Part shown: one piece after another, positions 59,501-64,000 of the stretch
Layout of the letters: each line of letters starts with the position of its first letter
How positions within the stretch are numbered: position 1 is the stretch's first letter
Source: Strongylocentrotus purpuratus
Taxonomy: Eukaryota > Echinodermata > Echinoidea > Camarodonta > Strongylocentrotidae
Direction: 5' to 3'
Assembly (NCBI RefSeq): GCF_000002235.5
Contig: NW_022145528.1
Coordinates: 806,001 to 870,000, forward strand
DNA: 64,000 nucleotides
The notes under the pieces: generated by a model
The model's database searches: none
What the model was told of the DNA's origin: nothing
Seen by the model: the letters and a program-made list of their open reading frames with translations, nothing else
Program-made: the position numbers and the translations under genes

Positions 59501-60912
59501 TCTGGGAATGTGTAATCTGACTAAAGATTACCAACCAAAACTTATAATAAACACACAAATTATAAATCTGTTCTTTATTCAATAAATCATGCATATATAA
59601 TAATAAAAATAAAAATGAGATCAGACATATCAGGTCAAACATAAGATCAAACAAACAAGGAATAAGATGGTGTGCACCTCCTTTGGCTGACTCATAACTG
59701 CAGAATATCATACATCAATAGGCACTGATTAAAGTGAAAATCACTATACAATTGAAAGCAAAATTATGTGCTGACTTTTGCAAGTTCCCTGTAAATTAGA
59801 TTATATTGATAGTGAAGCGTGAAAAGTTTAAGATTTATTTGCTCTGGTATATGCTGCTGCAAAGTTTGCTCTGGGCTTTATTTTGTCAAAGATGTAGGTT
59901 AGGGTTGCGATTGGGTTTTAGGTTAGGTTTGGGGTTAGGGTTTGTTCCTAGGTTGAAATTGAGAACTGCCCATGAGACCATTACCGTCAATATGTCAAGC
60001 AACAATTTTTTATGGCGCAAAAGATTATATTTCATGATTGGTTGAACAGCACCTTTTTCATGTAAATTTACCCCTTTGCCCACCCTCTTTCCAATCCCAG
60101 CATGCAACTGCGATCGCTACGGCTCCTTCAATGTCCTGTGTGACCAGGTCAGCGGTCAGTGCTCGTGCCGTCCCAACTTCCAGGGTAGGATGTGCCAGCA
60201 GTGCGGTGAAAGTTTCTACAACTATCCCAACTGCGAGGAATGCAACTGCGACCCTGCGGGTGTCATTGACGTTCCAGGACAGCCTCTGGGAGGATGCGGC
60301 TCTTCAACTGGGGTAGGTCGTCATGGCAATGATGATGATGTTGATAGAATGGATGCTGGAAAACAAAACATTATCACCACTTGATGCTTTCACGAATTGA
60401 TAAAGAAGACATCAATTGAAAATTACAAGTATGGCCAATAATTTATCACTAGAAACCAGGCAGCTTGCAGATTACAATCGTAATATTTTCCCCTCCCGGG
60501 CACAGGAGACGGCATCTACTTAATAATGATGACACATAAAGATAATACGTTGGTATCTGTCGGACATATTAATCTTTAAGTAGTTTTTCCTATGTATTTA
60601 TTTATGTATGTGTATTTGTGGTCTGTTTAATGTTTTTACACGGACTTGCTAAAAAGCAGTCTTTTTAGGCTGATGTGAGTTTTACCGTGAATAAATAAAT
60701 TCAATTCAATTCAATTCCTAACCTAATTGTTAGATATATGTCCATGATATTTATTCCAGGGTGCTTGCTTGTGCAAGGACAACGTGATGGGGCGTACCTG
60801 CGACACCTGCAAACCGCTGTATTGGAACCTTGGCATCAGCAACCCATACGGTTGCGAGGAATGCAACTGCAACTTGGCTGGAACCGTTGGCGGGATGGCC
60901 ATTTGTGACATT
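38121..60912 (+). CDS. LAMA5: Laminin alpha chain (alpha-5/alpha-3 type), 5' part, 12 exons visible, continues beyond window
   Basis: Twelve exons join in frame to 760 codons: 38121-38525, 50605-50841, 51998-52159, 52943-53159, 54481-54690, 55719-55853, 56914-57051, 57562-57699, 58374-58511, 59264-59398, 60101-60312, 60760-60912. The product starts with a signal peptide, then a laminin N-terminal (LN) domain (residues about 30-268) with [51 protein letters not shown] and [14 protein letters not shown]. These are near-diagnostic of LAMA5/LAMA3 alpha chains. Laminin EGF-like (LE) repeats follow. The encoded chain would be secreted and assemble with beta and gamma chains in basement membranes, the LN domain driving network polymerisation (family knowledge). 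From exon 4 on, LE exons are mostly symmetric phase 1. The coiled coil and LG domains must lie to the right of the window. Vertebrate LAMA3/LAMA5 orthology cannot be separated from this part, so the symbol denotes the type. Confidence 0.95.
38603..38760 (+). repeat. GAT/ATG trinucleotide microsatellite
   Basis: About 160 bp of gatgatgat with interruptions of gttggt. It begins about 80 bp inside laminin intron 1. Confidence 0.9.
41027..41432. mobile_element. TIR element with an internal 101-bp tandem duplication
   Basis: aggcctgtcttcatcagctc at the left and gagctgatggagacgggcct at the right form inverted repeats that extend through gagtttgcca-aataaccc. The flanks read tat on both sides. Inside, a 101-bp unit starting cagaccgatacgctcatcac is duplicated (41117 and 41218) with only about two changes. 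Confidence 0.8.
42205..42354 (-). mobile_element. Foldback MITE, family 3, copy 2
   Basis: The reverse complement of the element at 11856-12010 with few changes (cgtttcacaaaacttgtcat ... ggctttgtgaaatgggtccc). It lies in laminin intron 1. Confidence 0.8.
43958..44496 (-). CDS. Myb/SANT-like gene exon 2
   Basis: The acceptor tcttgtttctgcag is strong. The exon encodes [20 protein letters not shown], a Ser/Thr-rich basic linker with PKKRKHH, the coiled coil and an acidic tail ending EVHDEDGN, stop TAA at 43960-43958. About 780 bp of intron separate it from exon 1; that intron holds a copy of the 54-kb MITE family. Confidence 0.82.
43958..45777 (-). CDS. Myb/SANT-like domain protein with coiled coil, 2 exons, nested in laminin intron 1
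   Basis: Exon 1 (45777-45303) and exon 2 (44496-43958) join in phase 1 (GGAAC|gtaagt ... ttgtttctgcag|ATCTGCC) to 337 residues. ATG 45777 is chosen for its strong context (gacaccATGG); an in-frame ATG at 45807 would add 10 residues in a weak context. Residues about 8-90 look like a Myb/SANT-like (zeste/Harbinger-associated) DNA-binding domain: conserved aromatic and Trp positions ([26 protein letters not shown]) and a [12 protein letters not shown] helix. An acidic stretch ([20 protein letters not shown]) follows. After it come a basic KKRKHH nuclear-signal-like motif, a leucine-rich coiled coil ([18 protein letters not shown] onward) and an acidic C-terminus. A nuclear DNA-binding role is inferred. 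The family is common in domesticated Harbinger-type genes. I do not recognise an ortholog. Confidence 0.82.
44985..45200 (+). mobile_element. 54-kb MITE family, partial copy
   Basis: aatgaaatggaagctctacc, atcatgtgaaagaatatgtt and ttgccgggaaaccgcctact match 54110-54215. It lies in the intron of the nested Myb/SANT-like gene. Confidence 0.8.
45303..45777 (-). CDS. Myb/SANT-like gene exon 1
   Basis: Carries the start codon, the Myb/SANT-like domain and the first acidic tract. The donor GAGGAAC|gtaagt is strong and phase 1. Just upstream of the alternative ATG (45807) the sequence ttcacatgtag|GGCATG could be an acceptor for a 5' UTR exon. Confidence 0.82.
45808..50604 (+). other. Laminin intron 1, right part
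   Basis: The 5' flank of the nested gene, then AT-rich DNA with a C/A-rich stretch (46274-46400), atgcatgcatgc-type short repeats (46800-46850) and a GAT microsatellite (50042-50212). No exon is supported. Confidence 0.5.
50042..50212 (+). repeat. GAT trinucleotide microsatellite with a higher-order unit
   Basis: gatgatgat-type repeat in which a longer unit around gtgatggtgataagaacata-ttgatgatg appears twice (about 50070-50110 and 50146-50180). Confidence 0.85.
50605..50841 (+). CDS. LAMA5: Laminin alpha exon 2: LN domain core
   Basis: The acceptor tttgttgtcaacag|CTCTACC and donor GGAGAG|gtagga are phase 0 to 0, 79 residues. [20 protein letters not shown], a [14 protein letters not shown] segment and [17 protein letters not shown] align with the LN core of LAMA5. 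It lies after a 12-kb first intron. Confidence 0.95.
51214..51997 (+). pseudogene. Tandem partial copies of laminin exon 3 with retained splice acceptor
   Basis: Exon-3-like segments begin at about 51214 (very decayed), 51513 (in-frame stop after WMK), 51698 and 51848. The last two are 150 bp apart and 150 bp from the true exon at 51998. Each of the last three copies is preceded by cattcacattag. The copies at 51698 and 51848 read [20 protein letters not shown] then WIK, identical in protein to the exon, and end where exon homology stops, at (gat/aat)|gtaaac. The segment 51322-51490 adds about four units of gatggcatcttacatgttga-type 45-bp repeat. They are probably non-functional duplicates, but see findings. 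Confidence 0.85.
51998..52159 (+). CDS. LAMA5: Laminin alpha exon 3: end of LN domain
   Basis: The acceptor cattcacattag|ATTGTT and donor CGAAGG|gtaagt are phase 0 to 0, 54 residues: [20 protein letters not shown], then [16 protein letters not shown] and TITRR. It is the only complete copy at the end of a tandem array in which the 5' 69-72 bases of this exon, with the acceptor, are repeated upstream. Confidence 0.95.
52720..52925 (+). mobile_element. Probable non-LTR retrotransposon 3' end
   Basis: Repeated ataactattaccat-tacattatgtt units, then gataaagtggaaataaataaacttgaaacttgaaac, a typical LINE-like tail. It ends about 20 bp before the exon 4 acceptor. Confidence 0.4.
52943..53159 (+). 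CDS. LAMA5: Laminin alpha exon 4: LN-LE junction and LE repeat 1
   Basis: The acceptor aatttgcag|TACTAC is phase 0 and the donor TGTGAAC|gtaagt is phase 1. [20 protein letters not shown] closes LN and opens the first laminin EGF-like repeat. [20 protein letters not shown] is the canonical LE1 core. Confidence 0.95.
53367..53572 (-). mobile_element. tRNA-derived SINE, copy 3 (diverged)
   Basis: The minus-strand head has a box A-like tggtatagatg and box B-like gcttcgaatccct. The body has gttgccaagacgttaatctaca and agcgcc-type motifs. It lies in laminin intron 4. Confidence 0.6.
54073..54438. mobile_element. TTAA-flanked MITE, family 5
   Basis: TTAA at 54069-54072 and 54439-54442 bracket terminal repeats aggtaaagaccagtattgg / ccataactggtctttacct. 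The inside carries gccgggaaaccgcctactaa and gatgattccagaaccttgca. Partial copies lie at 21644-21884 and 44985-45200. Confidence 0.82.
54481..54690 (+). CDS. LAMA5: Laminin alpha exon 5: LE repeat 2
   Basis: The acceptor catctgatag|GATGCAACTG and donor TGTCAAC|gtgagt are phase 1 to 1. It encodes [18 protein letters not shown] and [20 protein letters not shown] with an eight-Cys LE pattern, matching the second LE of alpha-5, which carries the same long insert before GGGVC. Confidence 0.95.
55471..55676 (+). mobile_element. SINE, copy 4, with TTA microsatellite tail
   Basis: In plus orientation: gtcctttggcaagacattga, atgggtacctggcaggaatt, cacagctaaagccggggtaa, aagcgcttagtgattgtata, then (TTA)n. 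The tRNA-like head is truncated. It lies just upstream of laminin exon 6. Confidence 0.75.
55719..55853 (+). CDS. LAMA5: Laminin alpha exon 6: LE repeat 3
   Basis: The acceptor cttgtttcag|CCTGTATG and donor TGCAGAC|gtaagt are phase 1 to 1, 45 codons. [20 protein letters not shown] and [20 protein letters not shown] form one complete laminin EGF-like repeat. Confidence 0.94.
56440..56885 (+). repeat. AATC-type satellite tract with 140-155 bp higher-order units
   Basis: Short aatc/agtc/actc units run for about 440 bp. A longer motif caaccaaacaatccattaaa-taatcagtc recurs near 56551, 56705 and 56842. It ends about 30 bp before laminin exon 7. Confidence 0.85.
56914..57051 (+). CDS. LAMA5: Laminin alpha exon 7: LE repeat 4
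   Basis: The acceptor tttcctctag|CTTGTGAC and donor TGCCAAA|gtaagt are phase 1 to 1, 46 codons. [20 protein letters not shown] and [20 protein letters not shown] give the eight-Cys LE spacing. It follows a 430-bp AATC-type repeat tract in the intron. Confidence 0.94.
57562..57699 (+). CDS. LAMA5: Laminin alpha exon 8: LE repeat 5
   Basis: The acceptor taaactctaag|GATGTGAC and donor TGCAGTG|gtaggt are phase 1 to 1, 46 codons. [20 protein letters not shown] and [20 protein letters not shown] form one LE repeat. Confidence 0.94.
58025..58325 (-). mobile_element. tRNA-derived SINE, copy 5 (best preserved)
   Basis: The minus-strand head gtcatggtgtagtggttctg (box A) and gcgagttcgaatcccact (box B, about 58275-58258) are followed by a body with ggtgaggtaaatggcgactt. 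The tail has tagagcgctttatagagact and AATAATTATTATTATT. No reverse-transcriptase ORF, as expected of a SINE. Confidence 0.85.
58374..58511 (+). CDS. LAMA5: Laminin alpha exon 9: LE repeat 6
   Basis: The acceptor atgttccttccag|ATTGTAG and donor TGTCTGC|gtaagt are phase 1 to 1, 46 codons. [20 protein letters not shown] and [20 protein letters not shown] form one LE repeat. A full-length SINE ends only about 45 bp upstream of the acceptor. Confidence 0.94.
58555..58790 (+). mobile_element. Probable MITE with acagtcaaacctg ends
   Basis: tacagtcaaacctgctttagtg at the left and gacaggtttcagggtac at the right are inverted. Internal ctacaaagaccacc units repeat three times, and a further aacctgtatataaagaccca follows. 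It lies in laminin intron 9. Confidence 0.6.
59264..59398 (+). CDS. LAMA5: Laminin alpha exon 10: LE repeat 7
   Basis: The acceptor atgacctttgtag|CATGCGG and donor TGTGAAC|gtaagt are phase 1 to 1, 45 codons. [20 protein letters not shown] and [20 protein letters not shown] form one LE repeat. Confidence 0.94.
59890..59945 (+). repeat. Telomere-like TTAGGG-variant stretch
   Basis: ggttagggttgcg, taggttagg and ggggttagggttt occur in one strand over about 55 bp. Too degenerate to call a true interstitial telomere. Confidence 0.4.
60101..60312 (+). CDS. LAMA5: Laminin alpha exon 11: LE repeat 8 and start of LE 9
   Basis: The acceptor ttccaatcccag|CATGCAAC is phase 1 and the donor ACTGGG|gtaggt is phase 0. 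[20 protein letters not shown] and [20 protein letters not shown] complete one repeat. The next begins with [20 protein letters not shown], where the symmetric one-exon-per-repeat pattern breaks, as in LAMA5. Confidence 0.94.
60620..60720 (+). mobile_element. LINE-type 3' tail
   Basis: ggacttgctaaaaagcagtctttttaggctgatgtgag, then gtgaataaataaattcaattcaattc. It resembles the tail at 36560-36640. It ends just before laminin exon 12. Confidence 0.45.
60760..60912 (+). CDS. LAMA5: Laminin alpha exon 12: LE 9 end and start of next LE
   Basis: The acceptor atttattccag|GGTGCTTG and donor GACATT|gtaagt are phase 0 to 0, 51 codons. [20 protein letters not shown] and [18 protein letters not shown] correspond to the LAMA5 segment around CKPGFWGL..NPEGC. 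No clear following exon is found before the right edge, apart from the doubtful microexon at 62030-62050. Confidence 0.93.
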
Positions 60913-63900
60913 GTAAGTATTACATACAGGTAAAAGTTTGCCTCTAACAATATCCAAATATCTTGATGAAGGCATTTAATTTGTCCCTGTTTGTTATTAG
61001 TTTGTAACTTTAAAGCACATGACGTTTTGGATAATACTGCTCAAAAAGAAATGTATTCCTGAATTAGCTCATATTCCTTGAATACTTGTTTTTAACTTGA
61101 TGTCAGTATCTGTGTATATGTCATAACTTTTCCTGAATATTTTGTTTTTTGTTTGAAGCACAGTCAATATTAATAGTATTGATTTTGTTCATGTAACACT
61201 TTTTAAATTACAAATCTGTACATGTGGAGCCTTGAGCTCTGTATTTGGCATTTTACAACAAGCAAATAACTAAAATGACACAATTTACTAAAATTACATC
61301 AATACCTAATAGTGATTAATATAATTGTTTGTGAATCTGTTGGTTCCACAATGTTTTTGTCATTGTTGTTTGTTAGATTGATATCATAAATTCATGTATT
61401 TTGTTCCTTAGTATTTTCTCTCCTTACAGCACTGTGCTTTGCACTCCAGAGTCCCCATTATGTTTAGCAAGAGCAATTTCTTGCTAGCATTTTCTGTCCA
61501 AAGAGGAAATTGGTCCGTAGAGTATTCGTCAAGTTCATGTCATCTAAACCCCTCACAAAAAGTTGGAAACTGTTTTTTATTTGTATTCAAGGTGATACAG
61601 TATTTGTTACAATTTTTTCAGCCATGGAATGAGCAGTACATCAGAATAAGGGGCAGGGTCAAAAGTGAAAAGTTTCACTGGTATTGTTAATATGCAGTGC
61701 ACTACACAACAGCCCTACACTCTTCAAAGAAAGAAGAATGCACAGCTGAACAAGAGCAGTGCATTTGTGCAACTTTCACTTTTGGCCTTGCCCCTTACTT
61801 TTATGTAATGCACATTCCATGACTGAAAAATAATAACACATGGGGTATCATTTTAAAGAGGAATAAAAACACTTTCTGATTATACTAAAAATAGCGATGA
61901 TTGTGCCGTAACAAGAGAGATATAATCAAGCAAACCTGAGTTTCCACACTTTTTTTGAGGGGTTTATTATGTTTTTGTTTTCATGTCTTTAATTGTGTCG
62001 TTGTTCTTTGCTAACAATTTTGTCTCCAGGCCCATGCGCCGTGGCACAAGGTAATACAATTAATGTTGACCCCTGACCTGTAGATATATAATTGACCTTT
62101 TGACCTTTGACCCTGTCAAACCTTGTTACTATATCTTCTTGCACTGTTCTATGATATCCCCTTCTGTATGTATATCTCTATTTGTGTATATTGTCTTTTC
62201 AGTACTACCTATATCTCCCCATTTTGATTAACTGCACTCTCCATTCCTTTGCGATGATTAAGGGTTCATTGCCCACAAGAACTACCCTCCCCCCCAAAAA
62301 AAACAACAACAAAAAAACAATTAAAACAATTGTAAGCCTGTTGCATATTACAAACATACATTTTTGTCAACCTACAATCCAAACTGGATAGGCTCATATT
62401 CATACACTGCCAGGCTTTATTTCCAAATTCTGACATTTCTTGTTTCCATAAGTTGATGATACAAGCTTTGCAAGTTCAGAAACTGAGTGTCAGAACTTTA
62501 GGCTGTCATCTTTGGAAATATTCATTAGTTGAGAGCAAGGAGAGCATTAACTCAAATATATTTTGAAAAGTGTTAATGCTCTTTCCTCCTTCAAGTTCTT
62601 AATTCTGCCATTTCGTAAGATATGTAACATGAAAGTTATGACATTGTTTTATGGTATATTTTTCTTCTGGATGAAGATTTAGATAGTGGTTTATGACCTA
62701 CTCTGCCAAGGAATGTGAGGGTGCAGTTTTTCATAACAATCCCATCATTTTTTTTGGAGTCCCTTTTTGGTGTTTTTGTAAGCCAGAAATATTTGTGGCA
62801 AGAACACTGCAGTTGCTTTCTGCACATGCTCAGTTTCATGACAAATATTTATTACCATTGGGTTAATTTCATCCTCAGTTGCTTTCAGAGTTATTTTTGT
62901 TTTGCTTAGATTTGCTATTTGCATAATTCTGTTATGCAGTGAGTTCCAATTTTGAACGTGTGCAATTCTGTGCAGTTCCGTCAGTTAAGAACTTTAAACG
63001 GCCTACATTATAAAACTTTATATAATGAATATGCCTTTGCAGTCAGGGCTTGCACTTCTACCATTCTATTTAAATCTGGATCTTAAATTTGATTGTCTAG
63101 CTCTTATTTTGATACAGTAAACAATATACTTTCAAGCATTACAAAATGAATGAATGGTCATATCACACCAAAAGTCTCTTAAAACAAACCGTTAAACTAT
63201 TAAAATATACTTAGCTGGTCATTTTTTATTCACTTGTGTATTCATGAATCTTATCTAAGGGCAGGAGATATGAATATATTTTGTAGCTGGAGCTATAATA
63301 AGGCCCCCCCCCCCCCACCCTAGTACAAATTGAAAATCCAAACTGCATATAAACAGTGAACCTGAATTCCTTTTTTGTATTCCTATACTAGTTTTGAGTT
63401 GGTAGTCCTCTGTTTAACTCTAGTTTGACCTTTAAAAAAATCAGTATAAACACATACACATACTTTTGACCCTCTTCTTAAAATAATATAGACTTAAAAA
63501 GTGACTTCGCTTTAGGGTATTTGCCGTGTTTAATATATAAGATTGCATGCCTAGATATTGAATTTATTAGTTTGAATTATAGAAATGAATAACACTTTCA
63601 ATATGTCAACTTTTAATCATACACCTACTGTGTGATGTGAAATTAAATTTCATCATTTTCCCTCATATTCATAATAATCTACCTCCTAGATTTCCAACTA
63701 TATGATTGACACTATACTTTACTTATATAGACCCTGAATTATCTTTTTCTCATGAATATCAATTATTAATTTTTAAATTTATGAGTGCCCTTTCCCCTAT
63801 AACTTTTCTTAATCTTTTTTTGAACTATTTATTATCAATATTACAATTATTTTAACCTACACACATGTACATGTATGTCAGTTTTAATGCACATACATGT

Positions 63901-64000
63901 GTGTGATATTATTCATTTGGAATGAACATTATTCTACAGATTAAGTATATATTTCATTTGATTTGATAAATATATGTTTTAACAATAATGAACCATAAGA
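60913..64000 (+). other. Laminin intron 12 (to window end)
   Basis: Apart from the foldback element and the doubtful 21-nt microexon, the DNA is AT-rich. It includes a C14 run (63304-63317), an AGGTCA-complement cluster (62069-62115, tgacccctgacct ... ttgacctttgaccc) and acatgtacatgtatgt-type repeats near 63862-63905. The next laminin exon lies beyond the edge. Confidence 0.55.
61545..61967. mobile_element. Foldback MITE of about 420 bp in laminin intron 12
   Basis: taaacccctcacaaaaagtt at the left mirrors ctttttttgaggggttta at the right. Deeper pairs include ttcagccatggaatgagcag / cattccatgactgaa and aaggggcagggtcaaaagtg / cacttttggccttgcccctt. No ORF is present. Confidence 0.75.

Noticed and set aside
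61428..61690. Possible laminin exon 13 after ctccttacag at 61430
   Set aside because: The downstream sequence lacks the LE cysteine pattern and matches part of a foldback element.

Overview
The window is AT-rich metazoan nuclear DNA with large introns, GT-AG (and one GC-AG) splice sites, tRNA-derived SINEs, many MITE-like foldback elements, and long homopolymer and microsatellite tracts. The best fit is a deuterostome invertebrate, most likely an echinoderm such as a sea urchin. This rests on gene content and repeat style, not on a species-specific marker. No prokaryotic operon, CRISPR array, rRNA gene or free-standing tRNA gene is seen.

Three protein-coding genes can be supported. (1) On the minus strand, 32750 down to 19352, eight in-phase exons encode a small single-pass membrane protein of about 526 residues. 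It resembles metadherin (MTDH/LYRIC/AEG-1): an N-terminal membrane anchor, a long Lys/Glu/Ser/Pro-rich tail, and a W-x(n)-KKKKK-x-R C-terminus. (2) On the plus strand, from 38121 past the right edge, the 5' end of a laminin alpha chain (alpha-5/alpha-3 type) is present. It has a signal peptide and LN domain in exons 1-3, then mostly one laminin EGF-like repeat per exon. Twelve exons, 760 codons, are visible to 60912. (3) On the minus strand, nested in the 12-kb first intron of the laminin gene (45777 to 43958), a two-exon gene encodes a Myb/SANT-like, coiled-coil, acidic-tailed probable nuclear protein. Genes 1 and 2 are divergently arranged and share a 5.4-kb upstream region full of repeats.

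Layout: 1-19351 holds no supportable gene. It contains simple repeats, SINE/MITE copies and hairpins, and its right part is probably MTDH 3' UTR and downstream DNA. 19352-32750 is the MTDH-like gene. 32751-38120 is the divergent intergenic region. 38121-64000 is the laminin alpha 5' half, with the nested gene in intron 1.

The most interesting signals are five. An invertebrate MTDH-like gene has a GC-AG intron whose placement is forced by reading frame. The 5' half of laminin exon 3 is tandemly duplicated with its splice acceptor, and the two best copies differ from the real exon only at synonymous third positions. Several TTAA-flanked MITE families are present, including a 1.3-kb element with an acidic ORF. 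Long near-perfect hairpins occur, the best being 268 bp. An array of AGGTCA half-sites lies just downstream of the MTDH stop codon. I found no clear evidence of a wholly new biological system. Exon boundaries are inferred by eye from frame, splice motifs and family resemblance.
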